Shown: positions 9,329 through 18,409, numbered from the stretch's first letter. The stretch is 64,000 nucleotides of DNA from JAGOEX01 sp964630905 (GCA_964630905.1 CAZVWR010000001.1:124001-188000), one strand, 5' to 3'. Translations and numbers: made by a program. Notes: generated by a model not told the origin, from the letters alone.

Positions 9329-10960
9329 CTATCTCACACAAAGATATCTGATTGAATTAGTTTTCGTAGTTCTTGTAGAAATCCCGCTTGAAAAAAGAAA
9401 TGAGAAAGCAGATCCCTGAACATCAATATATGTAGTCGATGTCCAGTGTACTGAACTTAATATATTTGGAAGAGTTGTCGCCGGACCAGATACAGAATGG
9501 TCTATAACTGTATGAAATTCATTGTAATTAGGCAGTCTCCAGTCAGAAAAACCTCCATAGTTCAATGTCTCGCAACCGTACAGAGCGTCCTGCCATGTTG
9601 CAATTCCGAAACTTTTTGTCCAGGAAAGACCGGTCATGGTGTCTTTTGATACAGGTTCTGTAAGGTCTCCGTCACTGATAAAAACTCCTGACGGATTGAA
9701 AACAGTTCCTTTTACACAACGGACAGAAAGAGTTGAAGTTTTTTCAGTTATCTTTATATCCCCCTGATACATATAGAGATTTTTTGCTTTTGTGCTGTCT
9801 GACGGATCTACTGTCGATGACCAGAACCACCCTGCATTACCGGGGCAGAAATCCTGATCACAGGCGGGAACTGAATAATTGAAGTTCAAGGTCGTTGTAA
9901 GCTCTTTTATTGTCGGCAGCCTCCAGTCCGCACCCTTATTCTGGCAGTAGGTCTGCGCTTCTGTCCAGCTTTTATTGACAGAATCAGTATCAAGTTCCCA
10001 TGTCAGACCGGTTAATGAATCCGTTCCAATTCTGTCAGGGGATTCACCCACAACAGTCAAAACAGTAGCGTTATCAATGTATTGCGCGTCAGCACCGAAG
10101 AAAGGCAGTCCGCTTTCAAAAGTCGGGCACGAAATCTCTTCAGTTGCATTATAACATTTTGTCTGGCCTGTAGGTGGGACATTATTACCTGCAAAAGCAC
10201 AGAACGCTTTGTCAGGAGACATAAAATAGCTTCTACTCTCATCACAGGCACATATTGCTGTTTCAGGATTGCAGATTTCATTTTCATCGCATTCAACAAC
10301 TGGGCCTAAAGACACGCAACCACCTGAATTATTGCACTTTTCAGAGCCGTTGCACATATTTCCGTCATCAGTGCATGGTGTGTTTTCGGGTTCATGATTG
10401 TCCCTGCATTCTCCATATCCGTCGCAGGTATCCGCCTTGTCACAAACCGATTCAGTCTGACTTCCGCAGGGTTCATCTTTGGGCTTAAATGAATCGACAG
10501 GGCATTCAAAATCTGATCCGTCACATTTTTCAGCCACATCGCATTCCCCTGAACTTATTCTGCAGATAACTCCGGCTTCAACAGGACTCCATGAAAATCT
10601 CTCCTTTTTAGGATCACAGACTGAACACAGATGTCCCGATTCTTTTTCTCCATCTTCATAACAGATCGCTGAGATTTCACATTGATCTGATCTGCATAAC
10701 TGAGTGTCTGTATCATTAGGCTCAGGATCGCTTTCTTCATTATCGGCTTCAACTTTCTCATCATCTTTTCCGTCATTATCTGAGTCAGTTACCGGCTCTT
10801 CATTCTCTTCTTCAGCAGGTATGTCAGTATCGGAATTTTCAACATCAAAACCTGTTCCGGAATCCTCATCAGAACTGTTCTCATCGTTCAATTTTGATTT
10901 TTTTGATGAACACGAAACAGCAATCAAAACTAAGACCGCCAGTAAAAAAAACTTTTTCAT
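9329..10960 (-). CDS. surface lipoprotein with acidic linker, Cys-rich region and two DUF1566 domains
   Basis: The 543-residue protein has a lipoprotein signal (VLIAVSC) followed by a 70-residue linker dominated by Asp, Glu, Asn and Ser. Residues of about 88-240 form a Cys-rich region with recurring CDGxxxC and AEKCDG-type motifs that look disintegrin-like. The C-terminal half holds two DUF1566 (Lcl C-terminal) modules, each with a GLxW start and a WRLPT/WRLPN core (residues of about 310-420 and 430-540). These modules occur in secreted bacterial proteins, and their function is not established. A strong SD (GGAGGGGAG) precedes the start. It heads the operon with lgt. Confidence 0.8.
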   Translation of the reverse strand: MKKFFLLAVLVLIAVSCSSKKSKLNDENSSDEDSGTGFDVENSDTDIPAEEENEEPVTDSDNDGKDDEKVEADNEESDPEPNDTDTQLCRSDQCEISAICYEDGEKESGHLCSVCDPKKERFSWSPVEAGVICRISSGECDVAEKCDGSDFECPVDSFKPKDEPCGSQTESVCDKADTCDGYGECRDNHEPENTPCTDDGNMCNGSEKCNNSGGCVSLGPVVECDENEICNPETAICACDESRSYFMSPDKAFCAFAGNNVPPTGQTKCYNATEEISCPTFESGLPFFGADAQYIDNATVLTVVGESPDRIGTDSLTGLTWELDTDSVNKSWTEAQTYCQNKGADWRLPTIKELTTTLNFNYSVPACDQDFCPGNAGWFWSSTVDPSDSTKAKNLYMYQGDIKITEKTSTLSVRCVKGTVFNPSGVFISDGDLTEPVSKDTMTGLSWTKSFGIATWQDALYGCETLNYGGFSDWRLPNYNEFHTVIDHSVSGPATTLPNILSSVHWTSTTYIDVQGSAFSFLFSSGISTRTTKTNSIRYLCVR

Positions 10961-11005
10961 AACCAGCTCCCCTCCAGTGATATCATAATTAAATCATGCT
11001 GCTCA

Positions 11006-11033
11006 ATATTATTGTTTTTTTTGCCTGTGTAAA
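11006..11033 (-). promoter_or_regulatory. probable promoter of the DUF1566 lipoprotein-lgt-regulator operon
   Basis: On the minus strand, TTTACA (-35) and TAATAT (-10) are separated by 16 bases, about 45 bases before the lipoprotein ATG at 10960. No experimental support is available; the match is by eye. Confidence 0.45.
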
Positions 11034-11062
11034 GTCATTTTGAGAAAAACAACCACTATTTC

Positions 11063-11090
11063 TTGACTTTAATGAAAGAAACCCTATTTT
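11063..11090 (+). promoter_or_regulatory. probable promoter of the 202-residue lipoprotein gene
   Basis: TTGACT and TATTTT are separated by 16 bases, ending 40 bases before the ATG at 11131. It is divergent from the promoter at 11006-11033, so the 170-base gap drives both directions. Confidence 0.4.
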
Positions 11091-11130
11091 CTCATTTGTC
11101 GTTCTTATTAACTTTTCAGAGAGTAAAAAA

Positions 11131-11739
11131 ATGAAAAAGATCACGCTTATCGCAGTTGTTATGTTTGCACTGCTTTTTGCAGTTGCATGTTCCATGGTTA
11201 AGTACAAAAAAGGTGACCAGACAAAAGGATACTTGAGCGGAATCAAAAAGATCGCCGTAAAGTATGACTATTCAACAGCAAGAGTCGGCAAGTTCGCAAC
11301 AGAAGGCGAATATGTTGACAGCAAAGTTGAAGAGCACAACAAGAAGGAAGCAGGAAAAGGCGACGAATGGAAAACAAAATGGGAAGAGCAGAAAACTGCA
11401 ACTTTCGCAACAAAGTTTGAGTCTCTTATCAATGAATACACAAAAGATAAGGGGATTGAAGTCGGTTCAGGCATTGCAGATGCCGAGCTAACAATGGTCG
11501 TTCGCGCAGCTCACATCGAACCGGGCTGGAACATCGGTATTTCAAGACAGGATGCAAGCATCAGTCTTAAAATTGAAATCTACAAAACAGGTGACATGAA
11601 CACATCTCTTGTTGAATATGAGATAAACAATGTCCCCGGTCGCGGTGCAATGGGCTTTGATTTTGACGCCGGATACCGTCTTGGTGAAGCATTCGGTCTT
11701 GCAGGAAAAGAACTCGGAAAATTCCTCGTTAAAGAATAA
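11131..11739 (+). CDS. lipoprotein of unknown function
   Basis: The 202-residue product has a clear lipoprotein signal (MKKITLIAVVMFALLFAVAC) with a lipobox ending at Cys20. The mature part is Lys/Glu-rich. It begins with a KKIAVKYDY strand, continues with a charged helix (about residues 65-105), and ends in a Gly-rich stretch (GRGAMGFDFDAGYRLGEAFG). I do not recognise a named family. The layout of a beta strand, a variable helix and a Gly-rich tail recalls small outer-membrane lipoproteins that bind one another or the wall, but this is weak. It is a single-gene unit with its own promoter, convergent with the collagen-like lipoprotein. Confidence 0.8.
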   Translation: MKKITLIAVVMFALLFAVACSMVKYKKGDQTKGYLSGIKKIAVKYDYSTARVGKFATEGEYVDSKVEEHNKKEAGKGDEWKTKWEEQKTATFATKFESLINEYTKDKGIEVGSGIADAELTMVVRAAHIEPGWNIGISRQDASISLKIEIYKTGDMNTSLVEYEINNVPGRGAMGFDFDAGYRLGEAFGLAGKELGKFLVKE

Positions 11740-11764
11740 TTCTACTGACTTTCAATAAAAATCT

Positions 11765-13000
11765 TTATTCGCATCCGCCTTCAATTTCAGGAGGACAATC
11801 TTCCGCTCCGCCGGGTCCGTCATATTCCCAGCATGGAACTTCATTTTCACCAGGTATATCTGTCGCACCATTTTCATCAAAGCATTCACATTCAAATCTG
11901 AACCCTTCGTCTCCATACTGAAGAACTGAGCCGTCATCACCAGTGTTGATGAATGTAAGTATATCGTCTCTGTCATCTGTCATCTGATTCTTAAACATCA
12001 TTTTAAGTGTTTCACCGACCGATCCGTCAACATTGTCATCAAAACAACCATAAATTCCGCCTACTGGAACATCATATGTATCCCCTTCTTCTTCAACTTT
12101 TTCTGTTGCGGCAATTGCCAGCCAGCAGTTTTTCCGTGTTCTTTGACTTGTTACCGAACTACCTTGAATTGTTACATCTATAAATGAATGACGGAACCAG
12201 ACAAATGCCGCAAAATCAACTTCATTAATTTCATCTTCTTTGAAAAGAGAAATAATCTGAGGATTGAACTGCCACATTGCACTGTAGTAATCTACTGTCG
12301 CTGAGGTTTCTGTTTGATTGATAAACTCATAATCTGACGCATCTGCAAGAAGAATCTGACCATTGTTGTAATTCATGTATGAACCGTAATTCAGAAAATC
12401 TGTTGTCCCTGAAACTGTTTTCATTCTTCCTTTTACCGATACTGCTTCAACATAGTCTTCCGAGTAATCTCCTATTTCGCCTATCATTTTAAGATACCCG
12501 TATGCCGTCCAGCTTGGATCAGGAGCATACCACGAATCAGAAAGAGGGCATGTTCCTGTGTTTCCTGAATCACCTGAATTGCCTGAGTTTCCTGAATCAC
12601 CTGAATCACCTGAATTGCCAGAATTTCCTGAGTCACCTGAATTGCCCGAATTTCCTGAATCACCTGAATTGCCTGTATTCCCTGTATCTCCGGTATTTCC
12701 GGTATCTCCTGTGTTTCCTGTGTTCCCGGTATTTCCTGTATCACCCGTCTCAGAATCTACACAGGCAGCAGAAACAGCATCATCCTTATAAGATTCTTTA
12801 CAAACCTTGCCGCTTTCACTGCAATCCTTTACTGTGACCCAGCTGTTGTTCAAGCAAACCTGAAGAAGGTCAACGGTACACTGATATGCTCCTTCAGTAA
12901 AACAGTTTGAATTCGAATTGTTTTTTGTGACATTCTCACCACAACCGTTAAAAATTAAAAAAGCTACAAATACTCCTGCAAATAAAAACATCTTTTTCAT
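11765..13000 (-). CDS. lipoprotein with 21 collagen-like Gly-X-Y triplets
   Basis: The start at 13000 is chosen because it follows GAGGGGTG and opens with a lipoprotein signal (MKKMFLFAGVFVAFLIFNGC). Residues 21-84 are a small Cys-containing domain. Residues 86-148 are 21 perfect Gly-X-Y triplets in which X is Asn or Asp and Y is Thr (first block) or Ser (second block), ending in GNT. The rest is a globular domain of about 260 residues with a Cys-rich acidic tail (ECECFDENGA; ending GGCE). No catalytic signature is seen. The low-complexity linker probably acts as a stalk that lifts the C-terminal domain off the membrane. Confidence 0.78.
   Translation of the reverse strand: MKKMFLFAGVFVAFLIFNGCGENVTKNNSNSNCFTEGAYQCTVDLLQVCLNNSWVTVKDCSESGKVCKESYKDDAVSAACVDSETGDTGNTGNTGNTGDTGNTGDTGNTGNSGDSGNSGNSGDSGNSGNSGDSGDSGNSGNSGDSGNTGTCPLSDSWYAPDPSWTAYGYLKMIGEIGDYSEDYVEAVSVKGRMKTVSGTTDFLNYGSYMNYNNGQILLADASDYEFINQTETSATVDYYSAMWQFNPQIISLFKEDEINEVDFAAFVWFRHSFIDVTIQGSSVTSQRTRKNCWLAIAATEKVEEEGDTYDVPVGGIYGCFDDNVDGSVGETLKMMFKNQMTDDRDDILTFINTGDDGSVLQYGDEGFRFECECFDENGATDIPGENEVPCWEYDGPGGAEDCPPEIEGGCE
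12554..12748 (-). repeat. in-frame tandem repeat encoding Gly-(Asn/Asp)-(Thr/Ser)
   Basis: A run of 9-base units, 21 triplets long, encodes the Gly-X-Y stalk. Within the Ser half a higher-order 27-base unit (GNSGDSGNS) recurs, a sign of expansion by slippage or unequal exchange. Copy number probably varies among strains. Confidence 0.9.
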
Positions 13001-13074
13001 AATTACACCCCTCTTAAAAAAATCTTGTTGCATCTGCATATTACTACAATCTTAAAAATACATCAATAAAATTA

Positions 13075-13102
13075 TTATTACAGCCTGTTTAATTTATGTC
13101 AA
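13075..13102 (-). promoter_or_regulatory. probable promoter of the collagen-like lipoprotein gene
   Basis: On the minus strand a perfect TTGACA is followed after 16 bases by TAATAA. The inferred leader is roughly 65 bases. A second TTGACA-like box lies further upstream. Confidence 0.5.
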
Positions 13103-13147
13103 CATAAGAATGTGTCAAAAATTTTAGTGACTTTTATAAAATAAATG

Positions 13148-13870
13148 TCAGCCGATTATCTTTTTTCCGATCATTCTTAATTTCCACACCCCGAAAAGGG
13201 CTTCTTTGAATATTTTTCCGCTCATTTTGCTTTCACCTTCTTCTCTATCGGGAAAAACGATCGGAAGTTCAAACACTTTTGCACCTGATACTTTGGTTCT
13301 GAAAGCCATTTCGATCTGAAAACCGAATCCGGAAAGGACAAGAGGAGTGCTGATAACTTTTTTGAGTATCTTTGCATTCCAGCATTTGAAGCCGGCAGTG
13401 ACATCGTGAACGCCGAGATTGAGTATGGTTGAAGCATAAAAACTGCCGCCTCTTGAAATGATCCTTCTTATTATGTTCCAGTTCCTCGTTCCACCGCCTT
13501 TTACATATCTTGAACCTATGACAACATTATATCCTTCGTCAATTTTCCTAATCATTTCAGGAAGATAATGCGGCTGATGAGAAAAATCGGCATCCATTTG
13601 TATAATAACCTCATAACCACGGCTGATAAGTGTGTTAAACCCGTCAATATAAGCGGCACCGAGCCCTTCCTTTGAATTTCTAACCTTTATTGATACATGC
13701 TCATTACTTTTCATGAATTCATTTACAATTTGAGCCGTTCTGTCGGGAGAATTATCATCAACAACAAGTATATCGGCAAAAGGGATCTCCTTGTGAACCG
13801 CTTCCATTATCTTCACAATATTTTCTTTTTCGTTGTAGGTCGGGATGCATACCGCTGTTTTTAGTGTCAT
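13148..13870 (-). CDS. family 2 glycosyltransferase, polyprenol-phosphate mannosyltransferase type
   Basis: This 240-residue enzyme has the full GT-A core: VCIPTYNEKENI, VVDDNSPDRT and the metal-binding QMDADFSHQP, followed by GSRYVKGGG, GFKCWN and GFGFQIEM. These are hallmarks of dolichol/polyprenol-phosphate mannose synthases, which move a sugar from a nucleotide sugar to a lipid carrier on the cytoplasmic face. It lacks C-terminal transmembrane helices. It is the last gene of a five-gene operon, starting one base after the recN stop. The sugar donor cannot be read from sequence; mannose is inferred from the family. Confidence 0.88.
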   Translation of the reverse strand: MTLKTAVCIPTYNEKENIVKIMEAVHKEIPFADILVVDDNSPDRTAQIVNEFMKSNEHVSIKVRNSKEGLGAAYIDGFNTLISRGYEVIIQMDADFSHQPHYLPEMIRKIDEGYNVVIGSRYVKGGGTRNWNIIRRIISRGGSFYASTILNLGVHDVTAGFKCWNAKILKKVISTPLVLSGFGFQIEMAFRTKVSGAKVFELPIVFPDREEGESKMSGKIFKEALFGVWKLRMIGKKIIG

Positions 13871-13871
13871 T

Positions 13872-15503
13872 TCAACCTCCGATCATTTTTTCCGCCGTCC
13901 TGATGAAAACACTCGAATCACTGTCCCCCATCATTCTGGCAAGTTCCTTCACTCTCTCCCCGGGAATGAGATCTTTCACTTCTGCACTTATTTCACCGTC
14001 CGACACACTTTTCTCAACAAGTATGTGTCTATCGGCACAAGCGGCCGTCTGGGGAAAATGTGTAACCACAATTATCTGATTTTTCTTTGAATTCCTTTTC
14101 ATTTCATCAGCTGCACTTTTTGCAGTCTCACCACCTATCGAGCTGTCTATCTCGTCAAAGAGAAGGATCTTTCCCTCTTCATCATCAACGAGCTTTATCG
14201 AAAGCAGAAGCCTTGAAAGCTCGCCGCCTGAAAGTGACGATATATCGAACATCTTATCTGTCCCGATAGTGTTGACGGAAAACTCCACCTCATCAAGACC
14301 AAATTCGTTTAATTCATTGATAGAATCAAGCCTCACGCTGAATTTCACACCGTTCATGCCGAATTTATCAAGATATTTCAGGATCTCAGTCTCCATCTTT
14401 CTTACTGCTTTCTCCCTTCCTGCTCTGAGAATAAGTGCTTTTTCCGTCCCTTTTTTCACCAGATCTTTCAGTTCTTTTTCAAGCTCTTTTATCTTTTGAG
14501 GCACTTTATCCATTTCAAAAAGTTCGTCACTCATACGGTTCATCTTTTCAACAAGCCCCAAAGACGATGAAACTCCGTGCTTTATCATGAGCGAAGAAAG
14601 GGTGTTGAACCTTTTTTCAACATCTTCAATATTTTCTTCATCTTCATCAAATTTTGATAACTGCGTGGAAATACTTCTTGAAATGTCTTCGGCTTCAATC
14701 GACACAGCACTTATTCTGCCGGAGAGCTCCTTGATGTCTATCAGCTTTTCAAGTTGAGATGCAAGAGTGTCGCACCTTGCAAGATCTTTTGATGAGTTTT
14801 CAATAAATTCAGACAGTTCAGAACCAAGTTTGATTATCTTCGCCCTGTTTTCAATAAATTTCATCCGGGACTGGAGTTTTTCATCTTCACCTTCATAAGT
14901 TTGAAGAGTTTCAAGTTCATTTATCTGGTATTCAAGATACTCTCTTCTTGCAGGGTCATCTTTTTTTGAAAGTGCGGCAATTTCATGTCTGCATTCATTT
15001 ATTTTCTGAAACACAGTCCTGTATTCAGCAAGCTTTGTCAAATTGCCGGCCTTTGAATCAACGATCCTCATCCTGTAATCCTTTTTGAAAAGCTCACGGT
15101 TCTCGAACTGACTTCCAATCTCGATATGATCTGAAAAGATTTCGTTCAGAAACGATACACCTACAGGTGAATCATTAATGTATGAACCGTTTTTCTCTCC
15201 GAAAAGTCTTCTCAAAACAAGCGGCTCCCCTTCTTCAAGATCTATCCCGCCGTTTTGCAACCCTTTTTTGATCTCGCTGTCACACTCTTCAAGAATTATC
15301 TGTGCCGAGATCTCACCGCTATCATTCCATCTGCCGAGCAAATTCTTTCCGATCCTTTCACCTCTTAAAGCTTTCATCGCGGAAACAAAAAGGCTTTTCC
15401 CGCTGCCGGTCTCTCCGGTAACAGTCGTAAGACCCCCTGAGAGCTCTATTTCCGATTTTTTTATGATCAGGAAATTTTTGAGAAAAACAGAACTTATTTT
15501 CAT
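13872..15503 (-). CDS. recN: DNA repair protein RecN
   Basis: RecN is an SMC-like ATPase acting in recombinational repair of double-strand breaks. The 543-residue protein has Walker A GETGSGKS near residue 31, a long coiled-coil middle, the ABC signature (SGGELSRLLLSIKLV) and Walker B (ILLFDEIDSSIGG) near the C-terminus. The length matches the family at about 550. The start lies 2 bases from the folC stop. Its setting between folC and a glycosyltransferase gives no functional link. Confidence 0.95.
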   Translation of the reverse strand: MKISSVFLKNFLIIKKSEIELSGGLTTVTGETGSGKSLFVSAMKALRGERIGKNLLGRWNDSGEISAQIILEECDSEIKKGLQNGGIDLEEGEPLVLRRLFGEKNGSYINDSPVGVSFLNEIFSDHIEIGSQFENRELFKKDYRMRIVDSKAGNLTKLAEYRTVFQKINECRHEIAALSKKDDPARREYLEYQINELETLQTYEGEDEKLQSRMKFIENRAKIIKLGSELSEFIENSSKDLARCDTLASQLEKLIDIKELSGRISAVSIEAEDISRSISTQLSKFDEDEENIEDVEKRFNTLSSLMIKHGVSSSLGLVEKMNRMSDELFEMDKVPQKIKELEKELKDLVKKGTEKALILRAGREKAVRKMETEILKYLDKFGMNGVKFSVRLDSINELNEFGLDEVEFSVNTIGTDKMFDISSLSGGELSRLLLSIKLVDDEEGKILLFDEIDSSIGGETAKSAADEMKRNSKKNQIIVVTHFPQTAACADRHILVEKSVSDGEISAEVKDLIPGERVKELARMMGDSDSSVFIRTAEKMIGG

Positions 15504-15504
15504 T

Positions 15505-16674
15505 TTAAAAATTTTTCCTCCACTTCACAAACTTTTCAATCGTGTAGAAACTCCCGGTTACAAGTAGTTCAGTGTTGTTTGCATGTGCTGACAAAAGAGC
15601 GTTTTTCATTGTTTCTTCATCATTTTGCGACTTTTTTATTATCTTTTCAGCATATTCGGACGATCTTAATATTATTTCATCCGCCGACGCCCCTCTATTC
15701 TCCTCTTCAACCGTAATGACATATATTTCAACTGCAATTCTGGCAAGCTCATTCAGAACCGCTTCAATATTTTTATCTTTCATGGCACCAAACAGCACTA
15801 CCGGTCTGATCCCCTTTTTTGCGGTATGCTCAACAAGTGATCTCATCGCAGGAGGATTATGGGCTACATCAATTCTCACATCAGGTTCAATCAGATGGAA
15901 TCTTCCGGGAAGCACAATTTGTGAAAAATCGGGAATAACTATATTTTTTTCGGATATTTTTACTGCTGATGCCGCAAGTTTTATGTTCTTTATCTGGTCA
16001 GCGCTAAGGTCATCTCTGTTTATTTCAACATCACCACAGTAACTTTCATCAATGACCGTTTTTGCTCCCCTTGAAAGTGCATCTTCATTCAGCCATTTGC
16101 AGTCGCTGTTTAAAACGACAGCGTCTCCTTTTTTAACGATCCCGAGTTTTTCAGAAGCGATTTTTTCGATCGTGTCTCCTAAAATATGTGTGTGATCAAG
16201 TCCTATCGAAGTTATTATGTCGGTTTTAGGCCAGTCTATCACATTTGTCGCATCAAGCCGTCCACCGAGTCCGACTTCAAGAACGACCCTGTCACAATTT
16301 TCAAGTTCAAAATGTTTCCACGCCATCAGAAATGTCACTTCAAAAAATGAGAGGGATTCAAAATCTTTGACATTTTTCTCAAGAAATTCATAAAGTTCTT
16401 TGACTTTTGCATCGCTGATGTCAACTCCGTCAACCGATATCCGTTCATTGAAATCAAATAGATGGGGAGAGATGAACCTTCCAGTCCTGAACCCGTTTTT
16501 CTCGAGGATGTGCGCAATCGAATATACTGCCGTCCCTTTTCCGTTTGTACCGGCAACATGATAAACTGGTATTTTTTTCTCAACAACTGAAGGAAAAGCA
16601 CCGGCAACTCTGCCCAGACCGAGTTTTATCCCCCCTTTCCTTTTAAAAAGTTTTTCAAGAAAATCATTTTTCAA
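15505..16674 (-). CDS. folC: bifunctional folylpolyglutamate/dihydrofolate synthase
   Basis: FolC adds glutamate to folates (and to dihydropteroate in bifunctional forms) with ATP. The 389-residue product has the P-loop GTNGKGTAVYSIAHI, the Mur-ligase-type SIGLDHTHILG region and the C-terminal DVAHNPPAM motif. It is somewhat short beside the usual 420 residues. It overlaps the upstream deacetylase by four bases (ATGA), indicating coupled translation. Confidence 0.93.
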   Translation of the reverse strand: MKNDFLEKLFKRKGGIKLGLGRVAGAFPSVVEKKIPVYHVAGTNGKGTAVYSIAHILEKNGFRTGRFISPHLFDFNERISVDGVDISDAKVKELYEFLEKNVKDFESLSFFEVTFLMAWKHFELENCDRVVLEVGLGGRLDATNVIDWPKTDIITSIGLDHTHILGDTIEKIASEKLGIVKKGDAVVLNSDCKWLNEDALSRGAKTVIDESYCGDVEINRDDLSADQIKNIKLAASAVKISEKNIVIPDFSQIVLPGRFHLIEPDVRIDVAHNPPAMRSLVEHTAKKGIRPVVLFGAMKDKNIEAVLNELARIAVEIYVITVEEENRGASADEIILRSSEYAEKIIKKSQNDEETMKNALLSAHANNTELLVTGSFYTIEKFVKWRKNF

Positions 16675-17606
16675 ATTTCAAACCTTTTTTTCATATCAGC
16701 TATTTCAGATAATGTGCAGAACTTATATCCATTTTCAACATAAAATTTTATAACATTCTCAAATCTTTCAAGTTTATGAGAAAGTGAAAATTTAAGGTCA
16801 GGCTGAACACTTTTAAGCGGTTCAAGGTTGTCACTGTCACCCGCCTCAACCAGATCTATACCGTGGAACTCAATGTTTATAAAATTTCTCTTCAATGACA
16901 TTTTGAGCATAAAATTTAAAAGCCATTTTGGAAAACAGATGATCGATGTGCCTATCAACGGAATCCCGGCAGGGGGGAAAAGTGTTGTTATCGGGATTTC
17001 CGCAAGTGATCCGGTCTTTTTCACATCTTTTATATTTTCATCAATGAATTCAGGCTTATAAAAACCGAATGCATCCAGAAATGAAGATATTACGGATCTT
17101 GATCTGCGGCCTGCGAGTCTCTTCAGATTAATAAGAAGCCATTTGGCAAGATAGTATGAAAATGACGGGAACAGAGATGAATCATAAGAATAATTCATTT
17201 TTTTCAATGCTGAAATTATTGCTCCTGAAGAGTTGTAGCCCGGGCTTCTGAAACCTATGCACTCAAAACCGGTAATATCTTTTATAACCTGATGATTTTT
17301 TCTTATATCCTCAAAGATCTCATCATCTTTCATCAATGTAAAACGGTAATCGTGAGAATATGAGTGATTCCCTATCTCGTGACCTTTTTCTGAAATATTT
17401 TTTATTATTTCTGCCCCTTTTCCGTTGAGTCCGCCTGCTGTTATGAAAAAGGTCGCCTTTATCCCGTATCTGTCAAAAAGCTCAAAAAATCTTATAACTC
17501 CGTATTCATAAACAGGATCATGGTCAGTATGTTTAGATTCAAGCCCGTGAATTGAATAGTAATTAATAATAGGATCGACATCTATATTTAAGGAAATGAT
17601 CTTCAT
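16671..17606 (-). CDS. polysaccharide deacetylase (NodB homology domain)
   Basis: The 311-residue protein has an N-terminal NIDVD motif and a HEIGNHSYSHDY metal site near residue 95, with the catalytic FRSPGY motif after it. This is the NodB fold of carbohydrate esterase family 4, which removes acetyl groups from N-acetylated glycans. There is no signal peptide, so it is presumably cytoplasmic or acts on a lipid-linked intermediate, in line with the two glycosyltransferases in the same operon. It shares bases with both neighbours (start at the GT2 stop, overlap with folC). The substrate is unknown. Confidence 0.87.
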   Translation of the reverse strand: MKIISLNIDVDPIINYYSIHGLESKHTDHDPVYEYGVIRFFELFDRYGIKATFFITAGGLNGKGAEIIKNISEKGHEIGNHSYSHDYRFTLMKDDEIFEDIRKNHQVIKDITGFECIGFRSPGYNSSGAIISALKKMNYSYDSSLFPSFSYYLAKWLLINLKRLAGRRSRSVISSFLDAFGFYKPEFIDENIKDVKKTGSLAEIPITTLFPPAGIPLIGTSIICFPKWLLNFMLKMSLKRNFINIEFHGIDLVEAGDSDNLEPLKSVQPDLKFSLSHKLERFENVIKFYVENGYKFCTLSEIADMKKRFEI

Positions 17607-18325
17607 TACCGGTTGCGTATCCGGATGTTCCAGAAAAGATAAGCGAGGTTTGAAAGTACTTTGGGGACCCTTTTCATCAGCTTTATCGAAGGAGCTCTCT
17701 TTTCATCAAGTGATATCGGAACTTCTTTAACTTTTATCCCCATCCTCTCTGCCCGTATAACAAATTCACTTGCAAAAATATCCTTCCCGACAATACATTT
17801 GTCAAGGACCGGCATCAGCGGTTTTTTAATAAACGCTTTCACCCCGTGAGTATCTGTTCCTTTAAAACCTAGAATTATTTTAAGCATGATATTCAGCACC
17901 CATGTTGCAAACCTTCTTTTGAAAGGACGCTGATCGTTGGCACCTTTTGCCCTTTTTGATCCGACGATCATCTGGGCATCACCTTTGCTGAATTCTGCAA
18001 GTGCCTTTTCATAAAATTCGGGAAGACACAGATCTATTTCGTCACAAACTATTATCTCACCTTTAGCCCGTCGTATTCCTTCCTGAAGTGCAAGTCCGTA
18101 ATCGGGATGCTCGTAATGAAAAATGGATACAGAGCTGTCGTTCTTAGACAGCTCGACCCCTTTTTCTATCGTTCCGTCAGTACTTCCGTTTTCAGCCAGC
18201 ACTATCTCAAAATCAAATTCTTCTGTGAACCGATCGAGATCTTTTTTCAGCCGTTTTACAGCCGTTTCCAAAATTCCTTCTTCGTTGTAGACAGGAATAA
18301 CTATTGAAACCAACCTTTTTTTCAT
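17606..18325 (-). CDS. family 2 glycosyltransferase, first gene of the glycan/recN operon
   Basis: The 239-residue enzyme has GT-A motifs: VSIVIPVYNEEGIL, LAENGSTDGT and CDEIDLCLPEFY, where the usual DxD is replaced by DEIDL. It also has IVGSKRAKGAND and a DTHGVKAF stretch typical of dolichol-phosphate-sugar synthase-like proteins. No transmembrane helices are evident. It opens an operon whose five genes overlap or nearly touch. With the deacetylase it suggests modification of a lipid-linked or surface glycan; the partner sugar is unknown. Confidence 0.85.
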   Translation of the reverse strand: MKKRLVSIVIPVYNEEGILETAVKRLKKDLDRFTEEFDFEIVLAENGSTDGTIEKGVELSKNDSSVSIFHYEHPDYGLALQEGIRRAKGEIIVCDEIDLCLPEFYEKALAEFSKGDAQMIVGSKRAKGANDQRPFKRRFATWVLNIMLKIILGFKGTDTHGVKAFIKKPLMPVLDKCIVGKDIFASEFVIRAERMGIKVKEVPISLDEKRAPSIKLMKRVPKVLSNLAYLFWNIRIRNR

Positions 18326-18409
18326 TTCACAGACCTATTAAAAAACTTCTTTTGAAATATAATAAAGCACTGAAAGATAGTCAAATTATTTAATTATTAT
18401 AGCGACCTG

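Noticed and set aside
10704..10988. Ser-rich plus-strand frame
   Set aside because: It is the antisense of the Asp/Glu/Ser linker of the DUF1566 lipoprotein.
12502..12837. Open frames on both strands through the Gly-X-Y repeat
   Set aside because: They arise from the low-complexity repeat read in other frames and lack ribosome sites; the minus-strand lipoprotein frame has a signal peptide and normal composition.
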